A stretch of 64,000 nucleotides of DNA from Psychrobacter sp. PL19 (GCF_017875835.1 NZ_JAGING010000001.1:682001-746000); one strand, 5' to 3'. Counted from the stretch's first letter, positions 18,206 to 27,904 are shown. The notes: generated by a model from the letters alone, not told the origin. Translations and numbers: made by a program.

Positions 18206-20095
18206 GTGAGTCAATATAATGCGCAATCGTTAGAAGTTTTAGAAGGACTTGAGCCCGTTCGCCGTCGCCCTGGCATGTATACCGATACTACACGGCCCAA
18301 TCATTTGGCTCAAGAGGTGATCGATAATGCAGTTGATGAGGCACTGGCTGGTTATGCCAAAATAATTAAAGTCCAGTTACACGAGGACGGCTCGCTATCG
18401 GTAGAAGACGATGGCCGTGGTATGCCAACTGATATTCATCCTGAGTTTGGTCAGTCAGGTATTGAGCTGATTATGACTCGTTTGCATGCGGGTGGTAAAT
18501 TTTCGACTCTAAATTATCAAGTATCAGGTGGCCTGCACGGTGTTGGTATTTCGGTCGTGAATGCCCTATCAACGCGAGTTGAAGTAACCGTATGGCGTGA
18601 GGCGACCCAATTTGATATGGCGCTTGAACATGGAGCACCTGTCACTTTATTGACTGAGTCAGTGAGTTCTAATAAGCGTAAACGTGGCACTAGAGTACGT
18701 TTCTGGGCAGATAGCAGCTTTTTCGACAGCCCTAAATTTAATATCAAGCAGCTCAAACATAACCTAAAAGCTAAAGCAGTATTAGCTGCGGGCCTCACTA
18801 TTGAATTTGTTGATGATATAAATAATGAGAAAATAGTTTGGCAGTTTACTGATGGCGTTGTTGAGTATTTAAGTGAACAGCTCGATGGACTTGAGACATT
18901 GCCACAAGCACCGTTCTATTATAATTATGAAGCTAAAAGTGGTGAACGTGCAGGTATTACTTTGGCGCTGTCTTGGTTGCCTGAAGGTGGCATCCCTATT
19001 CAAGAAAGCTACGTCAACCTCATTCCTACCGCGCAAGGTGGCACCCATGTTAATGGTTTGCGAACAGGTATTCTAGAGGCGCTACGTGAGTTCTGTGATA
19101 TTCATAATTTATTGCCACGTAGTGTAAAGTTGACCGCAGAAGATGTTTGGGATGGGGTTAATTATATCCTATCACTTAAATTCTCTGAGCCGCAGTTCTC
19201 CGGACAAACTAAAGAACGCTTATCGAGTCGTGAAGCTGCTGGAGCGGTACAGGTTTTAGCAAAAGATGCCTTCACTTTATGGCTCAATCAACATGCTGAT
19301 TTGGGGTCTCAAATTGCAGAGCTAGCGATTAATAAAGCGGGTCGTCGGCTTAAATCTGCTAAAAAAGTAGCCCGGAAAAAAATTACTCAAGGTCCTGCAT
19401 TACCGGGGAAGCTTGCCGATTGTCGTGGTGATTTGCGTGATGGTGCTGAGTTGTTTTTAGTAGAAGGGGATTCTGCAGGGGGCAGTGCCAAACAAGCTCG
19501 TGACCGACATTATCAAGCGATATTACCGCTACGCGGTAAAATTCTGAACACGTGGGAAGTGTCCTCTGATACAGTATTATCGAGCCAAGAGATTCATGAT
19601 ATTGCCATTGCGATTGGTGTCGATCCGGCTTCAGATGATTTATCTGAGCTGCGTTACGATAAAGTATGTATCCTGGCTGATGCCGACTCTGACGGTTTGC
19701 ACATCGCCACGTTAATTTGCGCTTTATTTGTAAAGCATTTTCCAGCCTTGGTTGATGCAGGTCACTTATTTGTGGCGATGCCGCCGTTATATCGGGTAGA
19801 CGTGGGTAAAGAGGTACATTACGCTTTAGATGAGCCTGAACTTGAACATATCTTAGCAGGCGTTCCAGGTAACAAAAAAGCTCAAATTACTCGTTTTAAA
19901 GGGTTGGGTGAGATGAGTGCCGAGCAGTTGCGCGAAACCACGATGAATCGTGATACCCGCCGCTTAGTACAGTTAGATATGGATGATATATTACTGACTA
20001 ATAGTGTTATGGATATGCTATTGGCAAAAAAACGATCATCTGATCGCAAGTCATGGCTCGAAAACAAGGGTAATTTGGCTGATATATCATTATAA
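18206..20095 (+). CDS. parE: DNA topoisomerase IV subunit B
   Basis: ParE is the ATPase subunit of topoisomerase IV, which with ParC decatenates replicated chromosomes. The 629 residues match the usual 630. The GHKL ATPase shows EVIDNAVDEA (Mg and ATP), DDGRGMP, and GGLHGVGISVVNALS. The transducer has the lysine of QTKERLSS. The TOPRIM domain has LVEGDSAGGSAKQARDR and DADSDGLHI, whose acidic residues bind metal. The TOPRIM sequence RHYQAILPLRGKILN is typical of ParE/GyrB. The short length without the GyrB insertion separates it from gyrase. It starts at GTG 18206 with AAGGA 8 nt upstream. Confidence 0.97.
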   Translation: MSQYNAQSLEVLEGLEPVRRRPGMYTDTTRPNHLAQEVIDNAVDEALAGYAKIIKVQLHEDGSLSVEDDGRGMPTDIHPEFGQSGIELIMTRLHAGGKFSTLNYQVSGGLHGVGISVVNALSTRVEVTVWREATQFDMALEHGAPVTLLTESVSSNKRKRGTRVRFWADSSFFDSPKFNIKQLKHNLKAKAVLAAGLTIEFVDDINNEKIVWQFTDGVVEYLSEQLDGLETLPQAPFYYNYEAKSGERAGITLALSWLPEGGIPIQESYVNLIPTAQGGTHVNGLRTGILEALREFCDIHNLLPRSVKLTAEDVWDGVNYILSLKFSEPQFSGQTKERLSSREAAGAVQVLAKDAFTLWLNQHADLGSQIAELAINKAGRRLKSAKKVARKKITQGPALPGKLADCRGDLRDGAELFLVEGDSAGGSAKQARDRHYQAILPLRGKILNTWEVSSDTVLSSQEIHDIAIAIGVDPASDDLSELRYDKVCILADADSDGLHIATLICALFVKHFPALVDAGHLFVAMPPLYRVDVGKEVHYALDEPELEHILAGVPGNKKAQITRFKGLGEMSAEQLRETTMNRDTRRLVQLDMDDILLTNSVMDMLLAKKRSSDRKSWLENKGNLADISL

Positions 20096-20247
20096 GGTAG
20101 CGGGCTGAGAAGTGACTTGCAAGACTGTAGTGTTTTTAAGGGATTTTAACTATAGTCATCTGCGACTCAGTGAAAGCCTGTAATAGTAAACTTAGTTGTA
20201 CTAGGTTAATGCTATTATGTAGATATCTTCTATTATGTGGTGCCGTC

Positions 20248-20946
20248 ATGACATCCAAGTCTACTGATCGTTCTAAGTCTATTGTTTCTAACGCTAAACG
20301 CTCTAAAATATTGCCTAAGCTCGGCAAAAAAGATTTGGGCAACCTAGTCCCCAAACGCGGCGGCAGAGTTGCCCCATTAATAGCTTCCTGGCTGTTAAAG
20401 TCTGCGGGCTGGAGCACCGTTGGCGATATTCCAAACATCTCACAAGCGGTGGTATTAGCACTGCCGCACACCTCAAATATTGATGGGGTTTACGCTCTTC
20501 CTGGTCTATTTTCGCTTGATGTAAAAATTAACATTATGGGCAAACATACGCTTTTTAAAGTGCCAGTATTGGCACAGTTACTACGTTGGTTGGGGATTAT
20601 TCCTATTGACCGCAGTAATAAAGGCTCGGTATTACAGACTAGTATAGATAAGTTCAAGTCAGGTGAGCCGCTATTTTTAGGCCTATCCCCAGAGGGGACG
20701 CGTAAATACACAGAGTCGTGGAAAACAGGCTTCTATTATTTAGCACTAGGTGCTAACGTACCAATTTTGCCGGTTGCTCTAGATTATAAAACCAAAGAAG
20801 TGCGTTTCTTATCCCCAGTTTATCCTACTGGGGATATCGAAGCTGACCTACCAAAAATTTACGACCAGTACCGCGGGGTCATGCCTAGACATCCTGAGCG
20901 CTTATCGCAGCCGCTACAGGATGTTAATCAGTCTGATGAACATTAG
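20248..20946 (+). CDS. 1-acyl-glycerol-3-phosphate acyltransferase-like (PlsC family)
   Basis: The product (232 residues from this ATG) belongs to the PlsC-type acyltransferases that act at the membrane in phospholipid synthesis or remodelling. The catalytic HX4D motif reads HTSNID. The second motif region has GKHTLFKVP, and the substrate-binding motif is SPEGTRKYTESWKTGFYYLA, followed by PILPVALDYK. The SPEGTR form, rather than FPEGTR, suggests a divergent member, so it need not be the main PlsC. The start is uncertain: ATG 20248 (MTSKST) fits the polar N terminus, but in-frame starts at 20212 and 20170 would add hydrophobic residues. It follows parE by about 150 bp on the same strand. Confidence 0.82.
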   Translation: MTSKSTDRSKSIVSNAKRSKILPKLGKKDLGNLVPKRGGRVAPLIASWLLKSAGWSTVGDIPNISQAVVLALPHTSNIDGVYALPGLFSLDVKINIMGKHTLFKVPVLAQLLRWLGIIPIDRSNKGSVLQTSIDKFKSGEPLFLGLSPEGTRKYTESWKTGFYYLALGANVPILPVALDYKTKEVRFLSPVYPTGDIEADLPKIYDQYRGVMPRHPERLSQPLQDVNQSDEH

Positions 20947-21001
20947 GAACCAAATTTATTTCTAGTAGCAGTAATAAGAGCATAGTTAGTTATATCTCGT
21001 T

Positions 21002-21784
21002 CTAGAACTGCGGCTGACCGTTGGAAGCACTAACGCCACCATCTACCGGTAGGTTAACACCAGTAATCATTGAGGCATCATCGCTTGCTAAAAAAGTGAT
21101 AGCAGCAGCAATTTCTTCAGGACTAGCAAGGCGTCCAAGCGGGCAGCGTTCTAAAAATTTATCAGTTTTTGCATCGTTATCTTGAATGGCGGTGGTCATG
21201 TTAGTCTTAGTAACGGAAGGATTAACCGCGTTGACACGCACACCATCAGGTCCATGGTCTAACGCTAAAGTACGGGTTAAATTGCTTACCCCAGCTTTTG
21301 CAGCATTGTAGGCGGCCATATTCCAGTCGCCACCGACCCCTGAAAGCGATGAGACATTGACAATATTACCTTTAGTTGCAATCAGATGCGGCATAGCTGC
21401 CTGACAAACGTAGAATGTGCCATTTAGGTTGACATCTATCGAAGTCCTCCAATCCTCAGCAGACAGTTCGGTAATTTTGCCTTGAATCGCTTTACCCGCA
21501 TTATTGACCAACACATCAATATGATCAAACTTTTCTATTACTCGTTCTATCATCTCTTGCACTTGGCTTTGTACGCTAATATCGCAGGTGACCGTTAAAT
21601 AATTATCAGAATGAATCCAAGTGCGATCTTGTGGAAACTCTTTGGCAGTCTCTTCTAATGTTTTAGATGTGCGTCCTACTAAAATGACATTAGCACCTTC
21701 ATGAGCGAATCGAATGGCGGTAGCACGACCAATACCTGAGCCAGCACCAGTGACAACAACTGTTTTTTCTTTAAAGCGTTTCAT
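21002..21784 (-). CDS. Short-chain dehydrogenase/reductase
   Basis: This 260-residue classical SDR is an NAD(P)-dependent oxidoreductase. It has the cofactor motif TGAGSGIGRA, the arginine-containing VGRTS (which suggests NADP preference), the structural NNAG, and a catalytic Ser-Tyr-Lys set (VSSLSG, YNAAK). The PVDGG C-terminal motif is typical of FabG-like SDRs. Substrate cannot be told. The ATG at 21784 is preferred over a TTG three codons upstream because AAGGA lies 9 nt before it. The 5' region contains an inverted repeat, AGAGGAC (21808-21814) with GTCCTCT (21833-21839), and a minus-strand TATAAT at 21852-21857. The repeat could be an operator. Confidence 0.88.
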   Translation of the reverse strand: MKRFKEKTVVVTGAGSGIGRATAIRFAHEGANVILVGRTSKTLEETAKEFPQDRTWIHSDNYLTVTCDISVQSQVQEMIERVIEKFDHIDVLVNNAGKAIQGKITELSAEDWRTSIDVNLNGTFYVCQAAMPHLIATKGNIVNVSSLSGVGGDWNMAAYNAAKAGVSNLTRTLALDHGPDGVRVNAVNPSVTKTNMTTAIQDNDAKTDKFLERCPLGRLASPEEIAAAITFLASDDASMITGVNLPVDGGVSASNGQPQF

Positions 21785-21857
21785 GATTTTCAATCCTTGT
21801 TATCAAAAGAGGACCAATATATAAATAAAGCAGTCCTCTGAATAAAGCAGTATTATA

Positions 21858-22433
21858 ATTTTGACTCAATCAGTAAGTTTTAAAATAATTAATAATTTCT
21901 ACCATAGTTACTAGATGCTAAAAAATAATGGTAAATATAGTTTTTAGCCATCATAGCAAGTCATTAGGATGAAAGCGACTGCGTATAGGTACTGTTATAT
22001 GGACAGACTTTACTTTGCCGAAATGTGCTTATACTGATAATAACATTATAATTTGGATAAGCTTAAGCATGTAATATTTCACATATCATTTGATAACAAA
22101 AGACTAATACTGTGTCTAAATTGGCCATCAAAATATCTGAAAAAGGCGTCTTGCTACCTACAAACAGGCGCTTTAGATATTACCTTGTTTACATTGGCGA
22201 CAGTCGAGGCTAATCATAACGCTGAATACTGTGCTCGGCAATACAGTTATGAACTATAATTAGGCGCGTTACAGCTGTTAGAATTCATACTGTATTTGCT
22301 TTCTTCTATCAGTCCAGCCAACATTTGGACCATACGTATAGCTGCTATTAAATCTGTGCTATTTAATATTTGCCATAACAAAAGACAGCCTAGGCTGTCT
22401 TTTTTATATTTAGAACAAAGTGATAATCATCAT
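21858..22433. other. Non-coding stretch between the SDR gene and the MscS-like gene
   Basis: About 570 bp with no reading frame of protein character on either strand. The only clear element is the palindromic terminator at 22381-22405. The rest is A/T rich. Confidence 0.5.
22381..22405. terminator. Palindromic bidirectional terminator
   Basis: A 22-bp perfect palindrome (AAAGACAGCC, TA, GGCTGTCTTT) is followed by six T on the plus side and four T on the minus side. It lies about 30 bp past the stop of the MscS-like gene, which it probably terminates. No gene on the plus strand is evident. Confidence 0.7.
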
Positions 22434-24149
22434 TTATTTGAAGTCATCATTACTACCAGTATCAGTGTTGTCGACAAAGCCAGTACCAGAAGATAAGTCG
22501 GTAGTGCTATTCGTATTATTATCGTCGGTATCGATATAATTGATATCGAGTGTATCTGACCCTGCATTCGTAGAGGTGCTTGTACTAGGCGTGCCACTTG
22601 TTGTAGCGTTAGGCGTTGCTTCATGAACAGCATCGGCAACCTTATCAGTAGAATCAGCAGTGGTTTTGGTATGGCGTGTGGTATGAGCTTTCACATCAGT
22701 ATGCTCTTCGTCCATTTTATCCTGCATCTTACGTAGGAAGCGTGACGCTGCTTCTTGTCCACCAAGACCAAAAGATAGAGCGAAAGCAACCGCAACTGCG
22801 CCTAGTGTTAGACCAAATGCTAGGTTAACAATAGAATCAGCGATACCCATCGCTTTAAGACCCATGGCCAGCACTAAGCCCATGATCAATACACGGACGA
22901 TATTAGCTAAGAACTGCGAGCCTTTTTCAGAGCGCTCAACGACACCAGCGATGATATTTGCCAGCCAAAAACCAATAAATAGTATTATCGCACCAAGTAT
23001 GATGTTGGCACCAAAGGCGATAAACATGGTAATGATGGCTGAGATAGGTTCAAAGCCTAGCAAGTCAGCTGCTGCAATCGATGCAAACAACATGGCAAAG
23101 AAGATAATCGCATAACCGACTAAATCAGAGATTTTCTTATCACCCATGGTCTCTTGAAGACCGACTTTAGCAGGTAATTGATTAATCTGAGTATTTTCAA
23201 GCAGCCCTTTGATGATGTTTGCTACCATACGTACGACGTAGTAAGTGACCGCTAAGATCGCTACTGCCATAAATATATTTGGCAAGGCTTCCATGATTTT
23301 GTTAAGCATATTAGTGGCAGGACGCGCGATAACATCGATTTTTAATGCATTTAGAGCAGCAATAATTGTTGGGATGATTACCACTAAGAATGCTAAAGAA
23401 CCCGCAATGTTAGGTAAACTGTTCTGTTCACTCAAACCGGCTTTAGAGGCCAGCTCTTGCAAATTAAAGGTAGAGACCAGATTGGTTACGATGCCGCGGA
23501 CGACTTTAGCGATGATATAACCCACCACAAAGACCACACCAGCAATAAGAATGTTGGGTATAAAGCTAAAGATTTTATCGACCATATTAGTTAGTGGGGC
23601 AAATAAGCCATCAAGCTCCAGTTGACCAAGTACCATAGTCAAAACCACCAGTAATATAAACCAATAAACCATATCAGCAATTGTGTTGCTCATAGGATTA
23701 ACGCCAGCTTGAGCGCTTAAACGCTCATCCATAGTAGTTTTAGACAGGGCAGTATTGATTGCAGTGCGAGCAACCGTAGCGACCACCCAACCAATAACAC
23801 CGACTGCAATAGCGCCAATAAGATTAGGGATAAATGCTAATACCTGGTTAACCATGTTTGCGAACGGCGCAGATATGGCGTTTAAGTTCAGTTGGCTAAG
23901 TGCACCAGAGATAGCAATTATAAAGATAAACCAAAACACTATCTTCGAGATAATACCTTCTAAATCATAGGTCTTACCCGTTGACGAATTCATGCGTTGG
24001 TTAAGGTTAATTCTAGCCAGAACATTACGTACTAGAGCCGCAATACCAAGAGCGACTAGCCAACCAATAATAAAAATCAAAATAGCGCCGATGATGGAGC
24101 CAATAGGGCCACCAAGATAACCATTGAACGATGTAAACATTGGATTCAT
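22434..24149 (-). CDS. Multi-repeat mechanosensitive channel-like membrane protein
   Basis: This 571-residue inner-membrane protein has at least four repeats of the conserved TM-helix unit (Pfam TM_helix type): a hydrophobic helix, then an amphipathic segment with PFANMVNQVLAFIPNLI, PLTNMVDKIFSFIPNIL, PATNMLNKIMEALPNIF and similar. The last section ends in LAFGLTLGAVAVAFALSFGLGGQEAA, which resembles the MscS pore helix and its GLGGQ hinge. After it come a short basic stretch and a Thr/Ser/Asp-rich tail of about 95 residues, probably disordered and cytoplasmic. It likely acts in osmotic or membrane-tension response. A strong AAAGGAGG lies 5-6 nt upstream of the ATG. It is monocistronic between terminators. 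Confidence 0.82.
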   Translation of the reverse strand: MNPMFTSFNGYLGGPIGSIIGAILIFIIGWLVALGIAALVRNVLARINLNQRMNSSTGKTYDLEGIISKIVFWFIFIIAISGALSQLNLNAISAPFANMVNQVLAFIPNLIGAIAVGVIGWVVATVARTAINTALSKTTMDERLSAQAGVNPMSNTIADMVYWFILLVVLTMVLGQLELDGLFAPLTNMVDKIFSFIPNILIAGVVFVVGYIIAKVVRGIVTNLVSTFNLQELASKAGLSEQNSLPNIAGSLAFLVVIIPTIIAALNALKIDVIARPATNMLNKIMEALPNIFMAVAILAVTYYVVRMVANIIKGLLENTQINQLPAKVGLQETMGDKKISDLVGYAIIFFAMLFASIAAADLLGFEPISAIITMFIAFGANIILGAIILFIGFWLANIIAGVVERSEKGSQFLANIVRVLIMGLVLAMGLKAMGIADSIVNLAFGLTLGAVAVAFALSFGLGGQEAASRFLRKMQDKMDEEHTDVKAHTTRHTKTTADSTDKVADAVHEATPNATTSGTPSTSTSTNAGSDTLDINYIDTDDNNTNSTTDLSSGTGFVDNTDTGSNDDFK

Positions 24150-24663
24150 CCTGTCCTCCTTTAATTATCATATGTCAGATTTAAAGGTAGCAGTCTACTT
24201 AAGACTATATACCCATTTCCCTGATCTAGTGATAGTTATAAATAATATTAAATAGCTGTGTATAGTATTTTTAGTTAGAATGTTTCATTAGTACCATGAC
24301 TAAGTAAGAAGACGTAGCAAGATATCAAAGAAAAATTAATAATTTACTATGCCGTTGTCATTTATACTGTCTTCTACGATACAAGTGATAAGAAAATTAT
24401 AGTAAGCCTTTGGTTAAAAACTATGCGCGATTACTCATGATCTTAATTGAATTAGCTTAGCTGATATAATGCGGTGATTAAAGATAGGAAGCTTAACTTA
24501 TCGCTATAGTTGTGTGATAAGTTGTTATTTTCATAGTATATATTAACAAAGTTTGTACATTAGTCTGATAATTTCATCGTAAATGTAGCCTACAAAAACA
24601 AGATTTGCTATCATGGCAAACAGGCGACATATCGCCACTATTTTTAACACTCGAGAGTATTCT
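24150..24663. other. Divergent intergenic region, MscS-like and FKBP genes
   Basis: 514 bp without a supported gene. It must hold promoters for both flanking genes. On the plus strand an extended -10 (TGATATAAT) lies at 24472-24480, about 185 bp before the FKBP start. No strong -35 box accompanies it. Confidence 0.45.
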
Positions 24664-25401
24664 ATGAAAAAAATTACCACCTTGACCGTTAGTGCGTTAG
24701 CTGGTGCTATGTTATTAGTAACAGGTTGTAGTACTAATAATGGCAGCAAAGAAGCGGCTACTCAAAGTGTCTCAGTTACTGAGCAAAGTCCAGCGACTGA
24801 AAAAGTTGGTTATAGCTTAGGCTTTATGATGGCAGAGGGAAACAAAGAAGCGGTTGCAGATTTAAATCTCGATACCTTTGAAAAAGGCTTTCGCGACGGT
24901 TACGAAGGTAACGATTCCGCCTTGACCCAAGAACAAATGCAAGAAGTGTTGATGGCCTATCAAAAAGAGCAAGAAGAAAAGATGGTTAAAGACACGCAAG
25001 CGCAGGGTGAAGCAAACAAAACCAAGGGCGCGGCATTCTTAGCAGAAAATGGCAAGAAAGAAGGCGTGAAAACCACTGCTTCCGGTTTGCAATATAAAGT
25101 ACTAACCGCTGGAACGGGCAAAATGCCCAAAGCGACAGACGTGGTTGAAGTCAATTACGAAGGCAAATTACTTGATGGTACAGTGTTTGATAGCTCTTAT
25201 GAGCGCGGTGAGCCGATTGAATTCCCATTAAACCAAGTGATTACTGGTTGGACGGAAGGGCTACAGCTGATGAAAGAAGGCGGTAAATATGAGCTTTATA
25301 TACCAGCAGATATGGCTTATGGCGAAGCAGGTAACTCAGGTATCGAGCCAAACAGTACCCTAGTCTTTACGGTTGAATTGTTAAAAGTAAAAGCGAAATA
25401 A
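24664..25401 (+). CDS. FKBP-type peptidyl-prolyl isomerase lipoprotein
   Basis: The 245-residue product is an FkpA/FklB/Mip-like proline isomerase that helps fold envelope proteins. A lipoprotein signal (MKKITTLTVSALAGAML then LVTGC) places the lipidated Cys at residue 23. Residues about 45-140 form the FKBP N-terminal dimerisation domain (VGYSLGFMMAEG, then a helical, Glu/Gln/Lys-rich connector). The catalytic FKBP domain (about 150-245) has VNYEGKLLDGTVFDSSYERG, VITGWTEGLQLM and IPADMAYGE. The ATG at 24664 is chosen because it gives a proper signal peptide; an in-frame ATG at 24613 would bury it. It ends at a bidirectional terminator facing argA. Confidence 0.92.
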   Translation: MKKITTLTVSALAGAMLLVTGCSTNNGSKEAATQSVSVTEQSPATEKVGYSLGFMMAEGNKEAVADLNLDTFEKGFRDGYEGNDSALTQEQMQEVLMAYQKEQEEKMVKDTQAQGEANKTKGAAFLAENGKKEGVKTTASGLQYKVLTAGTGKMPKATDVVEVNYEGKLLDGTVFDSSYERGEPIEFPLNQVITGWTEGLQLMKEGGKYELYIPADMAYGEAGNSGIEPNSTLVFTVELLKVKAK

Positions 25402-25443
25402 AACGCTGTTATAAATACAGTAGTCTTAAAAACTATTAAAAAA

Positions 25444-25476
25444 AGCCCTCATGCATAAAGTATGAGGGCTTTTTTA
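25444..25476. terminator. Bidirectional terminator between the FKBP gene and argA
   Basis: A 9-bp stem (AGCCCTCAT at 25444-25452, ATGAGGGCT at 25462-25470) is flanked by runs of A and T on both sides. It can therefore end transcription of both convergent genes. Confidence 0.9.
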
Positions 25477-25543
25477 TATTTACTACTAAAGGCTTAAAAT
25501 AAAGAATACGAGGTATTAAATAATACGAGGTACTAAATAATAC

Positions 25544-26866
25544 CTATAGGGTTTTTTGAAAGACTTTAGAGTTGCGGCCGTTGTGGTATTTTTGCTGACG
25601 TCCTTCAGGAAGGACACTAGCGTCGACCTCAGCAAAGCCTTGCTCAACAAACCAATGCGCGGTACGGGTTGTCAACACGAATAATTGATGCAAGCCATGA
25701 CTGCGTGCTTGCTGCTCCAAAAATGCTAGCAGATCAGCGCCACGGCTACCGCTACGATATTCTGGATGCACTGCCACACAAGCCACTTCTGCAGAACTTG
25801 CGTCTAATGGATATAGCGCCGCACAGCCTAAAATCATACCATCACGCTCAATAACACTATAATTATCAATTTCTTGCTCCAAGCGTTCTTGAGAGCGACT
25901 GACCAAAATACCTTGCTCTTCGAGCGGCGATAACAATTCAATAAGTCCGACTACATCATCAACATTAGCACGGCGAATCTCTTCATAAGGATCATGACTG
26001 ATAAGCGTTCCAGAACCATCTCGAGTGAACAGCTCTTCTAATAGCGCACCGTCTTTAGCATAAGAGATGATGTGAGTACGATGGACACCTTGACGACAGG
26101 CGCTGCTGGCACAGTGCAGGAAGTAATTGATCTCACAATTTAAGTCACGTCCACGTAAGAAACGGTCGACTTCATTGGGAATCATTTCGCGGAGCAAACG
26201 ATCATCGTCATTGATACCCGCCTCTTCACCTAACAGAATGAGTTTATCCGCGCCGAGTGCAATTGCAGCACTAAGCGCCACGTCTTCGGCTAGTAAGTTA
26301 AAGACCTCACCAGTTGCTGAGTAGCCCATTGAACCTAAGATAACAATATGATTGTGCAATAAGTTATTTTTGATAGCATCAACATCGATAGACCGAACGT
26401 CACCAGTCATCTGATAATCGACACCATCACGGATACCGTAGGGGCGTGCGGTGACAAAGTTGCCCGAGACCGCATCAATACGTGAACCGTACATTGGTGA
26501 GTTGGCCAAACCCATTGATAGTTGAGCTTCGAGCTGTAAACGTATGGCACCAACCGCTTGTAAAATAGAGGGCATGGCTTCACGCGGGGTGACGCGAATA
26601 TCTTGGTGAAGTGGCGAAGTAATACCCGCTTCTTTTAGGTTCTTCTCAATTTGTGGACGTGCACCGTGTATTAACACCAGCTTAATACCCAAGCTGTGCA
26701 ATAGGGCAAAGTCATGGATAAGCGTACTAAAATTAGGATGCTTAACCGCCTCGCCACCAAACATAATCACGAAAGTCTTACCGCGATGGGTGTTGATATA
26801 AGGGGCAGAGTTACGGAACCAATGAACGTATTCAGGGTTAATTTGGGGCATGGCGCTAGTAGTCAT
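25544..26866 (-). CDS. argA: N-acetylglutamate synthase (amino-acid N-acetyltransferase)
   Basis: ArgA catalyses the first step of arginine synthesis, acetyl-CoA plus glutamate to N-acetylglutamate, and is normally inhibited by arginine. The 440 residues match the classical E. coli form (443). The N-terminal amino-acid-kinase-like domain (about 20-275) has THRGKTFVIMFGGEAVKHPNF and GARPQIEKNL. The C-terminal GNAT domain (about 295-440) has CVAVHPEYRSGSRGADLL (acetyl-CoA loop) and FVLTTRTAHWFVEQGF. Start choice is weak: neither this ATG nor the in-frame ATG five codons later has a clear ribosome-binding site. It is a single gene convergent with the FKBP lipoprotein gene. Confidence 0.95.
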   Translation of the reverse strand: MTTSAMPQINPEYVHWFRNSAPYINTHRGKTFVIMFGGEAVKHPNFSTLIHDFALLHSLGIKLVLIHGARPQIEKNLKEAGITSPLHQDIRVTPREAMPSILQAVGAIRLQLEAQLSMGLANSPMYGSRIDAVSGNFVTARPYGIRDGVDYQMTGDVRSIDVDAIKNNLLHNHIVILGSMGYSATGEVFNLLAEDVALSAAIALGADKLILLGEEAGINDDDRLLREMIPNEVDRFLRGRDLNCEINYFLHCASSACRQGVHRTHIISYAKDGALLEELFTRDGSGTLISHDPYEEIRRANVDDVVGLIELLSPLEEQGILVSRSQERLEQEIDNYSVIERDGMILGCAALYPLDASSAEVACVAVHPEYRSGSRGADLLAFLEQQARSHGLHQLFVLTTRTAHWFVEQGFAEVDASVLPEGRQQKYHNGRNSKVFQKTL

Positions 26867-27279
26867 AATGGGAACAGTAGTAGTCGGAATAAGAAAGGGG
26901 GCGAGACAAAAATGCCTGTCGCTAAAGATTTACCATAGCAAAAAACACCGTTATGAGCTATCTTTTTATTTTAGTTAAATTAATGCAAATTTATAGTAAT
27001 TTGACTATATACACAACCGCAACACGGGGTTAGTGTGCGAATAAACACTTTTTGCTATGCTAAGCGCTACTGCCTAAAAGTTGATTAATAAAGATAATAG
27101 ATATTATGTTATATAACGGTATATAGAGATGGTTTGTCCATACTATTTATCTACATGAGTTATTTATATGAGAGTCCGTCTATAGTCTAGCTGCTAATCT
27201 AGCACTTATCTAAACAGATATTGTTCTAATACAGTGATGTTCTGCCAAATTTGTTTTACCGATACATTAACTAGGAATA
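26867..27279. other. Divergent intergenic region, argA and a secreted-protein gene
   Basis: 413 bp with no supported gene. It carries the short inverted-repeat site at 26992-27009 and presumably the promoters for both neighbours. I see no clear ARG box. Confidence 0.45.
26992..27009. repeat. Short inverted repeat TATAGT-N6-ACTATA
   Basis: TATAGT and ACTATA are separated by AATTTG. The arms equal the terminal 6 bp of the 138-bp palindromic repeats found at 40485, 52836 and 54598. A second site of the same form is at 63564. It may be a deletion relic or an operator; chance cannot be excluded. Confidence 0.5.
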
Positions 27280-27873
27280 ATGAAAATCATGAAAAAAAGT
27301 AACCAGTTTGCTAATCCGTTCACCGCATGGAGCGGACATCGCTTGTTTCACGTTGTTGCTGGCACGTTGGTTGGTGTAATGGCAGTCACACAAGCCTCAG
27401 CCATGTTACCGACTCCAGAGCCTGCGCTCGATAGCTCATCTAACATGCAGTCGAGTATCAATAACAGTCGCTCAAGTGTGCAAGCGGTCAATAGTAAAAT
27501 TACTGCTTCGCTTATTAGTGTGGATACAAGTGGTCAAGAGCGGCTAGTACCGGTCGATGCCAATACGCGTTTACAGACTGGTAATGTTCTAGAATATCAA
27601 GGCTATTTTACGAACACGAACGTTGATCGGGTTCGTAAAATGACGGTCACTATGAGTATTCCTGACCAAGTTGAATTACTTGGTGATGTCGCTCCTGAAT
27701 TCCCGTACGGTAGTGCTGACGGCAATACTTTTGCCCGTATGCCATTACGTGGCAAGATTAATAATCAACTTCAAGATATTCCTTTAAAATATTATCAAGC
27801 GGTCCGCTGGGATATTGAAGGGGTTGGTCTCAATGATACCGTTATGGTTAAATATCGTGCTCGAGTTAAATAG
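27280..27873 (+). CDS. Secreted protein of unknown function
   Basis: The 197-residue product has an N-terminal signal peptide: a basic start, a hydrophobic segment (FHVVAGTLVGVMAVTQ) and a likely signal peptidase I site after ASA (about residue 41). The mature part has a Ser/Asn-rich stretch (about 50-75). A beta-rich region follows (LEYQGYFTNTNVDRVRKMTVTMSIPDQVELLG) and could be an Ig-like or DUF11-type repeat fold of surface proteins. I do not recognise a named family. The start ATG has AGGA 4 nt upstream; an ATG three codons later (27289) has better spacing. It ends in a strong terminator. Confidence 0.7.
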   Translation: MKIMKKSNQFANPFTAWSGHRLFHVVAGTLVGVMAVTQASAMLPTPEPALDSSSNMQSSINNSRSSVQAVNSKITASLISVDTSGQERLVPVDANTRLQTGNVLEYQGYFTNTNVDRVRKMTVTMSIPDQVELLGDVAPEFPYGSADGNTFARMPLRGKINNQLQDIPLKYYQAVRWDIEGVGLNDTVMVKYRARVK

Positions 27874-27904
27874 AACTGCTCTCGCTACTTTTTAGCATAT
27901 ACAA

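Noticed and set aside
22053..22496. Two short plus-strand frames (68 and 66 codons) in the gap before the MscS-like gene.
   Set aside because: No ribosome-binding site and no recognisable similarity; the second runs through the palindromic terminator and into the MscS-like gene antisense.
25497..25540. Short repeated segment AATACGAGGTA downstream of argA.
   Set aside because: Only two imperfect copies in A/T-rich DNA next to a terminator; no functional interpretation supported.
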